This document shows, in pieces, positions 26,731 to 34,507 of a DNA stretch of 64,000 nucleotides. This stretch comes from Calditerrivibrio sp. (lineage in GTDB: Bacteria > Chrysiogenota > Deferribacteres > Deferribacterales > Calditerrivibrionaceae), in NCBI GenBank assembly GCA_026415135.1, contig JAOAHS010000035.1, forward strand, positions 1-64,000, in the 5' to 3' direction. The notes under the pieces were generated by a model. That model had not been told where the DNA came from and did not search any database. It saw nothing but the letters and a program-made list of their open reading frames with translations. Within the stretch, counting starts at the first letter, position 1. Each line of letters starts with the position of its first letter. Both the position numbers and the translations under genes were made by a program.

Positions 26731-27055
26731 CCCTAAACCTCTTGTAATCCTCTTCAGACTTAAAAATTTTTACAATCCCTAAAAGCCCAACAATCTGTAA
26801 GATCCCAGCTACTCTGTCGTTTACACCCATCAGCCCAAAAACTCTGTTCGATTTTTTAAATTTTTTGTAATATCCCACTATTATACCTAACCCAGAGCTA
26901 TCAATAAACTGTAGCCCAGACATATCCAACAAAATATCTTTATCCATTTTAAGTTTATTCAGCTCTTCATTTAGCTCATTCACATTACTGACATCTATAC
27001 GCTTTAGATCGATTCTGGCGATGGTATAGCCATCTTTTTCTGAGATATGTAACAT
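26708..27055 (-). CDS. STAS domain anti-sigma factor antagonist
   Basis: 115 residues. LLDMSGLQFIDSSGLGIIVGYYKKFK carries the conserved Asp-Ser-Ser-Gly phosphorylation site of SpoIIAA/RsbV-type proteins. First gene of a three-gene minus-strand operon with an RsbW-like kinase and a barrel protein. A second STAS protein of the same size lies at 38232-38564. Confidence 0.93.
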   Translation of the reverse strand: MLHISEKDGYTIARIDLKRIDVSNVNELNEELNKLKMDKDILLDMSGLQFIDSSGLGIIVGYYKKFKKSNRVFGLMGVNDRVAGILQIVGLLGIVKIFKSEEDYKRFRDESNNQA

Positions 27056-27098
27056 TACACCCCCTTTAATTAATTATAGCACAGAAATCAATTTTTTG

Positions 27099-27127
27099 TT
27101 GAAAATATAATAAAAATTTCATACATT
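27099..27127 (+). promoter_or_regulatory. Probable promoter of the pyrophosphatase gene
   Basis: TTGAAA (27099-27104) and TACATT (27122-27127) spaced by 17 bases, 22 bases before the chosen ATG. Confidence 0.45.
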
Positions 27128-27149
27128 CTAAAAAAATATGGGGGCATCT

Positions 27150-28793
27150 ATGGAAAAAGTTTATATAGTAGGTCATAAAAATCCAGACACAGACTCCATC
27201 TGCTCTGCATACTGTTACGCCTATCTGAAAAATAAAATAGATCCAAAGTTCAACTACATACCAGCAAGATGCGGAAACCTCAACAATCAAACCAAATATA
27301 TATTCTCAAAGTTTAACATTGAACCCCCGATCTTTCTAAAAGATATCTACCCAAAAGTTTATGATGTAATGACTAAACATGTCTTCGCCAACAACTACAA
27401 CGATCCATTATCAAATATCATGAGAAATATAAAAGAGCTTGGTATAAGGCTAACACCGATAGTGGACGATAACAACAGGTATCTCGGAATAGCCAGTGTT
27501 TTCGAAATCGCCGCTTTTTTTATGCAAAATGAGGATGGAGAAAGGCCCTATTACACCTTTAGACTCGACAATTTTCCAAAGGCAATCTCCGGTTATTTCC
27601 TAAAAAGGTCAAATATAGATGAACTTAAAGCAACAATCATGATAGGTGCAATGCCTTATGAAAGGTTTGTTAAAAGGCTCGATTCATTAGGTGCTAAAAA
27701 CGTAGTGTTAGTTGTTGGCAAACGCAGGGACATCATAACCTATGCTATGGAAAAAGGTACCCCTGCAATCATTGTAACAGGTTTAGAAAACGAAAAAGAT
27801 TTTGATATAGATTTTTCTAGGTATGGTGGCAGTATATATATCTCGAACTTAGACACTGCAGAATCTGTTAGGAGACTCACCCTCTCCGTTCCTTGCAAGT
27901 CCATCATGGGGGAAACAAACACAATTCGCCCAGAAGACTATATAGAAACAGCAAAAGAACTCATGCTCAAAGAAAACAGAAGGGGTTTACCAGTAGTAGA
28001 TGATGATGGTTTTCTCATTGGAATAATAACCCGTTCGGATATCATTAAAAAACCAGAAAACAAAATAATACTCATGGATCATAACGAACTTAACCAAGCT
28101 ATTGATGGTGCAGAATCCGCTGAGATATTAGAGATAGTGGACCACCACAGATTAGGAACGATAAAGACCAAAAAGCCCGTTATGTTTTATGCAAAACCTG
28201 TTGGTAGCACCTGTACCCTTGTATATCAACAGTTTAAATTGAACAATGTCCAGATCCCCAAAAATATCGCCTATCTACTCGCATCAGGTATCCTTGCTGA
28301 TACTATAATACTTAAATCTCCCACAACAACTGATGAGGATAAAATTGCATTAGAAGAACTCTCATCCATTGGTGGATTCGATTTCGTCGAGTTTGGGAAA
28401 GAGATCTTTTCTTCAACGGATAGTTTAAAAAATAGAACACCATCAGATATCATAAATACCGATTTCAAGACATATACAGAGTTTGGTATAAATTTTGGTG
28501 TGGGTCAAGTGGAGTTAGTGAACATCGACGAGCTAAAAGAAGTTAAGTCAGACTTAATCTCGGAACTTCAAAATATCAAAAATAAAAACAACTTACATTT
28601 TGCCATGCTCCTTGTAACTGATATCATTACAGAAAATAGTATCCTTTTATGCACAGGATTCAAACCCATCGAAAAGATCATCAAATATAGAAAGATAGAC
28701 GATAACTCCTTCGATCTACCCGGTGTACTTTCACGAAAGAAACAACTTTTGCCAGAAATATTAAGAACTCTTGAGGAGCTAAGTTCAAAGTAA
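27150..28793 (+). CDS. Manganese-dependent inorganic pyrophosphatase with CBS and DRTGG domains
   Basis: 547 residues. Family II DHH pyrophosphatase: VGHKNPDTDSICSAY near the start, then CBS domain 1, a DRTGG domain, CBS domain 2 (RGLPVVDDDGFLIGIITRSDI), the DHH motif VDHHRLG and the C-terminal DHHA2 part. It hydrolyses PPi in the cytoplasm, and the inserted CBS pair lets adenine nucleotides (AMP/ADP inhibiting, Ap4A activating) control it. ATG 27150 has GGGGGC four bases upstream; an ATG four codons earlier is less likely. Confidence 0.94.
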   Translation: MEKVYIVGHKNPDTDSICSAYCYAYLKNKIDPKFNYIPARCGNLNNQTKYIFSKFNIEPPIFLKDIYPKVYDVMTKHVFANNYNDPLSNIMRNIKELGIRLTPIVDDNNRYLGIASVFEIAAFFMQNEDGERPYYTFRLDNFPKAISGYFLKRSNIDELKATIMIGAMPYERFVKRLDSLGAKNVVLVVGKRRDIITYAMEKGTPAIIVTGLENEKDFDIDFSRYGGSIYISNLDTAESVRRLTLSVPCKSIMGETNTIRPEDYIETAKELMLKENRRGLPVVDDDGFLIGIITRSDIIKKPENKIILMDHNELNQAIDGAESAEILEIVDHHRLGTIKTKKPVMFYAKPVGSTCTLVYQQFKLNNVQIPKNIAYLLASGILADTIILKSPTTTDEDKIALEELSSIGGFDFVEFGKEIFSSTDSLKNRTPSDIINTDFKTYTEFGINFGVGQVELVNIDELKEVKSDLISELQNIKNKNNLHFAMLLVTDIITENSILLCTGFKPIEKIIKYRKIDDNSFDLPGVLSRKKQLLPEILRTLEELSSK

Positions 28794-28857
28794 AGCCTTT
28801 CACCACACCCCTTTATACAATATCCAAAACTTTCTATTAATTATACAACATATTTTA

Positions 28858-28886
28858 TTGACATCCTTTTAAATTTAATTTAACAT
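28858..28886 (+). promoter_or_regulatory. Promoter of dctQM
   Basis: TTGACA (28858-28863) and TAACAT (28881-28886) with a 17-base spacer. GGAGGT follows before dctQ, at an unusually long 12-base distance from the ATG. Confidence 0.6.
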
Positions 28887-28935
28887 GACCCTAACGTTTT
28901 TTTCAATAAAATGAACAGGAGGTAGATAACAACAA

Positions 28936-29463
28936 ATGAAGACCATTATTAAGATAGCCGACAAAATCAGCGGTTTTTTTGGTTATATCGGTGCTTGGCT
29001 AACCACTGTCCTTGTGCTCGTGATCATGTATGATGTTATTACTCGTTACCTTTTAAGCAGCAGTAAGATTTGGATCCAAGAGATGGAATGGCATATATTT
29101 GCCGTCATTATACTTTTTGGTTCTGCCTATACTCTACGCCAAAACGGTCATGTGCGAGTAGATGTTATCTATGGCAAGCTTTCTGCTAAAAAAAGAGCAA
29201 TTATCGATTTATTAGGTGTCCTTATCCTTCTTATACCCTTTAGCATACTTATCATCTATACCTCTAAAGAGTTTGTTTTGTCATCCTGGCAGGTTAGAGA
29301 AGGATCACCTGATCCCGGCGGACTTCCAGCTCGTTACATTTTAAAAGCTCTCATACCCTTCGGTTTTATACTGCTCATAAATCAAGGGATCTCAATGTTT
29401 CTTAAAGCAGTTTTAACCCTTCAGGGGGACACAAGTTATTACAAAGAAAAAACACATCATTAG
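28936..29463 (+). CDS. dctQ: TRAP transporter small permease subunit
   Basis: 175 residues with four membrane helices. MYDVITRYLL, WIQEMEWHIFAVIILFGSAYTLRQNGHVRVDV and the following loop are the DctQ/TRAP small-subunit signature. It pairs with the large permease encoded 10 bases downstream to take up an organic acid or related anion with sodium or protons. Confidence 0.95.
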   Translation: MKTIIKIADKISGFFGYIGAWLTTVLVLVIMYDVITRYLLSSSKIWIQEMEWHIFAVIILFGSAYTLRQNGHVRVDVIYGKLSAKKRAIIDLLGVLILLIPFSILIIYTSKEFVLSSWQVREGSPDPGGLPARYILKALIPFGFILLINQGISMFLKAVLTLQGDTSYYKEKTHH

Positions 29464-29473
29464 GAGATAGACG

Positions 29474-30784
29474 ATGAGTGCATTATTCTTATTTGTGGTG
29501 GTGTTTGGATGCTTGCTCATAGGTTTCCCCGTTTCTTTCACTTTAGGCGGTGTATCGATGATTTATGGGCTAATAAGTTTTGGACCGAGCCTTTTCGATC
29601 TTATGCCACTGAGGATATGGGGTAGCATCACAAACTTTGTTTTAGTCGCAGTACCCCTTTTTGTTTATATGGGTGTAATGCTCGAAAAATCTGGTATAGC
29701 TGAAGAGATGCTCGAGACGATGGCTTTGCTCTTTGGTAAAATCAGAGGTGGCATGGCCATTTCAGTTATTGTGGTAGGTGCTATGCTTGCAGCAGCAACA
29801 GGTATCGTTGGAGCTACTGTGGTCACAATGGGTCTGTTAAGTTTACCTACTATGGTAAAAAGAGGTTATAACATACCCCTTGCCTGTGGTACCATCTGTG
29901 CAGCAGGAACATTGGGGCAGATAATACCTCCAAGTATCGCTCTCGTTTTAATAGCCAGTGTTTTCAATCTTTCAATAGGGGATATTTATCTGGGTGCTTT
30001 TTTACCGGGCTTTTTACTGGTTGGATTATATCTAATATATATTTTTATAATTGCAATATTTAAAGGTGATCAGGTACCTGCCATGCCTGAAGAAGAACTG
30101 GCACGTTTTAAAAAAGATAAAATGCTTAGACGTGTTTTCTTTGCCTTTTTGTTACCTATGTCACTGATAGTGGCAGTTTTAGGTTCGATATTTGCTGGGA
30201 TTGCTTCCCCCACTGAATCAGCAGCTGTTGGTGCTTTTGGTGCTACGATACTTGCCCTTGCCAAAAGATCGTTAAACTATAAAAAGGCAATGGCAGTTAT
30301 GTATGATACAATGAATTTGACAGCCATGGTTTTCATTTTGCTCATAGGTGCTGCAGCTTTTGGACTCGTTTTTAGAGGATTGGGTGGTGACAATGCAATC
30401 ATAGAATTTATAGAAAAAACTAATATGTCCCCTATGGGCTTTTTAATACTCGTCAATATTATTATTTTTATAGCTGGTTTTTTCATAGATTATATAGAGA
30501 TCACCTTTATAATCCTACCAATTGTCGGCCCTATTTTCCAGCAGATGGGGTTGGATCTCCTCTGGATAGGTGTACTTATAGGCCTCAACTTTCAAACCAG
30601 CTTCCTAACACCACCTTTCGGTTTCTCCCTGTTTTATCTACAAAGTGTTGCCCCAAAAGGTATAACAATAACACACATTTATAGAGGGATTATCCCTTTT
30701 ATCATACTCCAGTTAATTGCTCTTGCTATCTTGATTATCTATCCAGATTTAGCCCTGTGGCTACCAAAGGTATTGTCCAAATAA
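29474..30784 (+). CDS. dctM: TRAP transporter large permease subunit
   Basis: 436 residues, about 12 membrane helices. GFPVSFTLGGVSMIYGL, VPLFVYMGVMLEKSGIAEEML, GAMLAAATGIVGATVVTMG and GQIIPPSIALVLIASV are DctM signatures. It provides the ion-coupled transport path for the periplasmic binding protein encoded on the opposite strand at 30825. RBS TAGGAG precedes the ATG. Ends at a bidirectional terminator. Confidence 0.96.
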   Translation: MSALFLFVVVFGCLLIGFPVSFTLGGVSMIYGLISFGPSLFDLMPLRIWGSITNFVLVAVPLFVYMGVMLEKSGIAEEMLETMALLFGKIRGGMAISVIVVGAMLAAATGIVGATVVTMGLLSLPTMVKRGYNIPLACGTICAAGTLGQIIPPSIALVLIASVFNLSIGDIYLGAFLPGFLLVGLYLIYIFIIAIFKGDQVPAMPEEELARFKKDKMLRRVFFAFLLPMSLIVAVLGSIFAGIASPTESAAVGAFGATILALAKRSLNYKKAMAVMYDTMNLTAMVFILLIGAAAFGLVFRGLGGDNAIIEFIEKTNMSPMGFLILVNIIIFIAGFFIDYIEITFIILPIVGPIFQQMGLDLLWIGVLIGLNFQTSFLTPPFGFSLFYLQSVAPKGITITHIYRGIIPFIILQLIALAILIIYPDLALWLPKVLSK

Positions 30785-30794
30785 AAAGCTTTTT

Positions 30795-30826
30795 AAAAAA
30801 AAGCGGGGAATAAACCCCGCTTTTTT
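30795..30826. terminator. Bidirectional terminator between dctM and dctP
   Basis: A perfect stem with G+C core AGCGGGG/CCCCGCT (30802-30808 with 30815-30821), flanked by six or more A on the left and T on the right, so it works as a Rho-independent terminator in both directions. It ends both convergent TRAP transcripts. Confidence 0.9.
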
Positions 30827-31916
30827 ACATAAGGCTAGTATAGTAGGGTATCTCAGATATCTTAGCCCAGTCATCCACTTTCTTACTAAAAGCATTAAAA
30901 CTATTAAATACTTTTTTAGATATTGGATCCTTTGATGTAATCTCCTCGATAACTTCCACAGATGCCTTTTTAAACTCCTGTAAAACATCTTTAGGGAAAG
31001 GCTTTAGATTTACTTTGTGCTCATTGATCAACTTTTGCAGGTACTCATTGTTTTTCGCTTCAAAAGTAGCAAGCATCCAGGCATTAGATCTGTACATAGC
31101 TGTGTATACAATCTCCTGCAGATCTTTTGGTAGAGAGTCGTAAACCTTTTTGTTTATAAATGCTTCAAGTACCGTTCCTGGCTCATGCCATCCTGGATAG
31201 TAATAAAATTTGGCAACCTTATAAAATCCCATCAGGTAATCATGGTATGGGCCAACCCACTCTGTAGCATCTATAACACCTCTTTCAAGGTTTGAATAGA
31301 TTTCACCACCTGCCACATTTATAGCTGATCCACCTAACTTAGTGATAACTTTGCCTCCAAGACCAGGTATCCTCATCTTAAGGCCCTTGATGTCAGCTAC
31401 AGACTTGATCTCCTTTCTAAACCATCCACCCATCTGTACACCTGTGTTACCTGCAGGGAATGGTTTAAGGTTAAACGCTGCATATACTTCATCCCAAAGC
31501 TGCTGTCCACCACCAGCATAAAGCCAGGCATTCATCCCTTGAGCATTCATACCAAATGGCACTGCAGCAAAGAATTGAGCAGCTTGTGATTTACCAGCCC
31601 AATAATAGGATGCCCCATGCCCCATCTCAACGGTACCAGCACTAACAGCATTGAAAGCCTCTAATGCTGGTACAAGCTCACCAGCCCCATATACATGGAT
31701 CTTGATCCTACCCTCAGACATCGTTTCAATCCATTTGGCAAGCATAACTGCACCTTCACCCATAACCGGGAAATTGGGTGGCCACGTGGTAACCATCTTC
31801 CACTGGTATTTTTGACTTGCATGAATTGCAGGGGCCCCTATAGTAAGAGCAGTCCCCGCAGCTGCTGCAACACCTGCAGTCTTAATGAACTGTCTTCTTG
31901 AAATTTTTTTACTCAT
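30825..31916 (-). CDS. dctP: TRAP transporter substrate-binding protein, Tat-exported
   Basis: 363 residues. The N-terminus has a twin-arginine signal (SRRQFIKTAGVAAAAG...PAIHA). The mature part, YQWKMVTTWPPNFPVMGEGA, GRIKIHVYGAGELVPALEAF and GLKMRIPGLGGKVITKLGGSA, matches the solute-binding family 7 (DctP) with the conserved arginine of MRIPG that holds the ligand carboxylate. The substrate is unknown; several relatives bind 2-oxo acids. It is unusual in being convergent with its permease genes and preceded by a sensor kinase. A GGAGG site precedes the ATG. Confidence 0.95.
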   Translation of the reverse strand: MSKKISRRQFIKTAGVAAAAGTALTIGAPAIHASQKYQWKMVTTWPPNFPVMGEGAVMLAKWIETMSEGRIKIHVYGAGELVPALEAFNAVSAGTVEMGHGASYYWAGKSQAAQFFAAVPFGMNAQGMNAWLYAGGGQQLWDEVYAAFNLKPFPAGNTGVQMGGWFRKEIKSVADIKGLKMRIPGLGGKVITKLGGSAINVAGGEIYSNLERGVIDATEWVGPYHDYLMGFYKVAKFYYYPGWHEPGTVLEAFINKKVYDSLPKDLQEIVYTAMYRSNAWMLATFEAKNNEYLQKLINEHKVNLKPFPKDVLQEFKKASVEVIEEITSKDPISKKVFNSFNAFSKKVDDWAKISEIPYYTSLM

Positions 31917-31945
31917 TATAAACCTCCATGGGTTAAGTTATATGT

Positions 31946-31974
31946 ATATTATTCATTTATTGATTAAAAATCAA
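31946..31974 (-). promoter_or_regulatory. Probable dctP promoter
   Basis: Minus-strand TTGATT (31969-31974) and TAATAT (31946-31951), 17-base spacer, between the kinase stop and dctP. It would let dctP be expressed independently of the kinase. Confidence 0.5.
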
Positions 31975-31997
31975 GTTTTTTATTCTTTTTTTTCAGT

Positions 31998-33836
31998 TTA
32001 TATTCTTAAGTCTGTTTTGATCTGTTCTAACGTCTTTTCAGCATAATAGGGAAGATAGATATAAAAGGTAGTACCCACCCCTTTTTCGCTCTCAACAAAT
32101 ATATATCCATCATGCTCCAAAACCACCTTTTTTACAAGAGCAAGGCCGATCCCTGTCCCTTCCGGTTTGGTACTATAATAGAGATCGAAGATCCTCTCCT
32201 TATCCTCTTCTGCAATACCATGCCCATAGTCTTTTACAGTGATCTCCACATATCTCTTCTTTGGTAGATTGCTGTAACCGCCATTGGTGTTATCGATATT
32301 TCTTATGGTTATCTTAATTGGATTATTAGAGATACCATATTGAGCCTGAAGAGCATTGATAAGCAGATTTTGAATAGATTGGGAAAGGCTTATTTCATCA
32401 CCATATATTAACCACAAATTGTCATCACAATCGATATCAAAGCTGATAAAAGTACCATCTATTTTACACACCTTCGATGTGGACTCAACTATCTCCTTTA
32501 AGTCAACAAGCTTTTTCTCAGCCACCTTAGAGGAGGTAAGCTCTAACATCTTCTTAGCAATATCCGCAGACTTATTAAGGGATGTCGCTATCTCGTCTAT
32601 TAGTTTGGAAACTTCAAAGTTATCAGCAAACCTTTTTTTAAGAATATATACTCTTGCATTTGCAGAAAAGATCGAATTTCCAATATCATGGAAGATCCCA
32701 CCCGCTATGATCTTGATGGCTTCATTTTTAGCCATATCCAGAAGTCTCTGCTGGGAGCTTTTAATATTATCTATTAGTTCATTTAATTTATCTTTTATTA
32801 GGCTAAACTCCTTATAGTCATATTTTTCATCTATTTCGAACCTTTTTATTTTGCCAAGACCAACATCTATCATGGAAATGCTACTGGCAATACTCAATAG
32901 AGGATTGTTAAGATATTTAATAATTATTATACTACATATCATAACAACTACAGTTATGATTATTGTAAGCGCTAAAATTTCGTTTTTCGTTTTGTAATAA
33001 GGCACGAGAGCTTCCTCAATGGGGTAATTACCCCCTAAGATCCATCCAAACTCTTTTATATGGACAAAAGTGGACAAGAAATGCAACCCTCTGGAATTTA
33101 CAGTCTCACCAACACCCTCAAAACCCTCTATCGCAGCATCAAATAGCCTATTCACACCTACAGGCACATCATTTTTGGCTATTCTCTCATTGTCTGGATG
33201 AAAGATAAAAAACCTGTTTTTGTTATATATAAAGTAGTAGCCATTGTAACCAATTTTATGATTCTGGAGAGCACCTATCGGATTGGAAGGAGACTGTATG
33301 TTTATCCCTCCAGCAACGATATATTTAATCTCATCCTTTACTATAACCGGAACTGTTATCATAATAGCATACTTCCCACTCTTAGTGGAAACATAGGGTT
33401 CTGAAACATAAGGCTTTTTCGTCTGTAAGGTTTTTCTGTAATACTCTCTGAAGGAGAAATCTAAGCCTATCCGCTCATTTCTTATAAAAGGGGTCTCTGC
33501 TAAGAGCTTACCAGATGCATCAAAAACAAAAAGACCGTTATCAAACACATTCAACAATGTCTTATATCTATCAAGAACCTCTTGAAGCTTTGTTGGGTTA
33601 GGATCAATGTTTTCTACATGTATAGCTACATCAGCCAGTATCCGTTGGGATCTTATAATAAAATTCTCTATATTTTTAGCTACTAGTTTTGCTTCAGTAA
33701 GACGTAGTTCACCAGTGGTCTTTATGACATTACTCCTTATAGATGGAATAAGGAGATTATAGGCAACCGTAGCCACAATGATTATAAAAAGAATTGAGAC
33801 AACAATTATCCTATTTAAAATAGACTTTTTTTTCAT
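31998..33836 (-). CDS. Membrane sensor histidine kinase with extracytoplasmic Cache domain
   Basis: 612 residues: helix 1 (IIVVSILFIIIVATVAYNLL), a dCache sensor about 35-285 containing GLDFSFREYYRKTL, KPYVSEPYVSTKSGKYAIMITVPV and IGYNGYYFIYNK, helix 2 (ILALTIIITVVVMICSIIII), a linker, histidine box GGIFHDIGNSIFSANARVYIL, and ATPase boxes (VKDYGHGI, GTGIGLALVKKVV). Cache domains of this kind bind organic acids or amines. It lies just upstream of dctP on the same strand, so it may sense the TRAP substrate. No response regulator is adjacent. ATG 33836 chosen over one 7 codons earlier. Confidence 0.9.
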   Translation of the reverse strand: MKKKSILNRIIVVSILFIIIVATVAYNLLIPSIRSNVIKTTGELRLTEAKLVAKNIENFIIRSQRILADVAIHVENIDPNPTKLQEVLDRYKTLLNVFDNGLFVFDASGKLLAETPFIRNERIGLDFSFREYYRKTLQTKKPYVSEPYVSTKSGKYAIMITVPVIVKDEIKYIVAGGINIQSPSNPIGALQNHKIGYNGYYFIYNKNRFFIFHPDNERIAKNDVPVGVNRLFDAAIEGFEGVGETVNSRGLHFLSTFVHIKEFGWILGGNYPIEEALVPYYKTKNEILALTIIITVVVMICSIIIIKYLNNPLLSIASSISMIDVGLGKIKRFEIDEKYDYKEFSLIKDKLNELIDNIKSSQQRLLDMAKNEAIKIIAGGIFHDIGNSIFSANARVYILKKRFADNFEVSKLIDEIATSLNKSADIAKKMLELTSSKVAEKKLVDLKEIVESTSKVCKIDGTFISFDIDCDDNLWLIYGDEISLSQSIQNLLINALQAQYGISNNPIKITIRNIDNTNGGYSNLPKKRYVEITVKDYGHGIAEEDKERIFDLYYSTKPEGTGIGLALVKKVVLEHDGYIFVESEKGVGTTFYIYLPYYAEKTLEQIKTDLRI

Positions 33837-33892
33837 AATTTTTAACCTATATTGCAAAAATTAAAATTATTCAACACGTATTATTTTAGTAT

Positions 33893-33921
33893 TTGACAAA
33901 TATGAAGATATACAATATCAT
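33893..33921 (+). promoter_or_regulatory. Promoter of the small cytochrome c gene
   Basis: TTGACA (33893-33898) and TATCAT (33916-33921), 17-base spacer. The transcript would start about 10 bases ahead of the ATG. Confidence 0.6.
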
Positions 33922-33937
33922 GCATTAGGCGGATTAG

Positions 33938-34183
33938 ATGAGATTTATCCTAATTACGATTTCATCCATAATAATATCGGGATTTTCTTTTGCAAAAACC
34001 TCCCAAAGCGACTACGATGTTTTTGTTCAGAAATGCAGTACCTGCCACGGATTAGAACTTATAGAGAAGAAGAAAAAAACTAAAGATGAATGGAAAAACA
34101 CGTTAAAGAGGATGCAAAGGTATGGTGCGAAATATGATGGAAAGGAAAACCAAATTCTAAACTATTTAATAAATAAGAAATAG
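33938..34183 (+). CDS. Small secreted monohaem cytochrome c
   Basis: 81 residues. Signal peptide MRFILITISSIIISGFSFAK, then FVQKCSTCHGLELIEKKKK with one CxxCH haem site and MQRYGAKYDG, whose Met may be the distal ligand. The size suits a periplasmic electron carrier or a photosynthesis-unrelated class I fragment. It stands alone, divergent from the Cache kinase, so its partner is unknown. Confidence 0.85.
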   Translation: MRFILITISSIIISGFSFAKTSQSDYDVFVQKCSTCHGLELIEKKKKTKDEWKNTLKRMQRYGAKYDGKENQILNYLINKK

Positions 34184-34202
34184 CCTCTTGCTTAAAAATA
34201 TA

Positions 34203-34230
34203 TAGACAAATCCCGAAATATTGTTATAAT
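34203..34230 (+). promoter_or_regulatory. Promoter of tRNA-Ser
   Basis: TAGACA (34203-34208), 16-base spacer, TATAAT (34225-34230, perfect -10). The tRNA starts 13 bases later. It may also drive the 4.5S RNA. Confidence 0.65.
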
Positions 34231-34242
34231 AGTTTTTCACTT

Positions 34243-34332
34243 GGAGAGGTGTCCGAGCCCGGTTTAAGGAGCACGCCTGGAGAGCGTGTGTAGGGTAATC
34301 CCCTACCGCGGGTTCAAATCCCGCCCTCTCCG
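34243..34332 (+). tRNA. tRNA-Ser (anticodon GGA)
   Basis: 90-base class II tRNA: acceptor GGAGAGG (34243-34249) pairs with CCTCTCC (34325-34331), discriminator G34332. Anticodon stem CACGC/GCGTG encloses CTGGAGA, giving anticodon GGA for UCC/UCU codons. A long variable arm (TGTAGGGTAATCCCCTACC) confirms serine class. CCA is not encoded. Confidence 0.97.
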
Positions 34333-34336
34333 TTTG

Positions 34337-34355
34337 TCCACTAAGCTTTAGTGGA
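34337..34355 (+). other. Perfect hairpin between tRNA-Ser and 4.5S RNA
   Basis: TCCACTAA (34337-34344) and TTAGTGGA (34348-34355) form an 8-bp stem with a 3-base loop. There is no T tract, so it is more likely a processing signal than a terminator. Confidence 0.5.
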
Positions 34356-34363
34356 TATTAATA

Positions 34364-34464
34364 GCTCGATGGGGACTTTGCAATGATAAGGCTGTGAACC
34401 CCGCCAGGTCCGGAAGGAAGCAACGGTAGCAGTCAAGTCATGTGCCGAAGCAACCCTATCGGGC
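34364..34464 (+). ncRNA. ffs: Signal recognition particle RNA, small bacterial type (4.5S)
   Basis: The conserved apical region GCCAGGTCCGGAAGGAAGCA with the GGAA tetraloop and the asymmetric loop partner GGTAGCAGT is present. The ends pair over 11 positions: GCTCGATGGGG (34364-34374) with CCCTATCGGGC (34454-34464). A T-rich stretch follows. It binds Ffh to target membrane proteins. An open frame that runs through it from 34442 is not coding here. Confidence 0.96.
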
Positions 34465-34507
34465 TTTTATTAAAAATAAAAAAGACAAAACTCATATAGA
34501 GGGAGAT

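Noticed and set aside
34442-34507. N-terminal extension of ppiD starting inside the 4.5S RNA
   Set aside because: The first 22 codons lie in or just after the conserved SRP RNA, and ATG 34508 has a good ribosome site and the family N-terminus.
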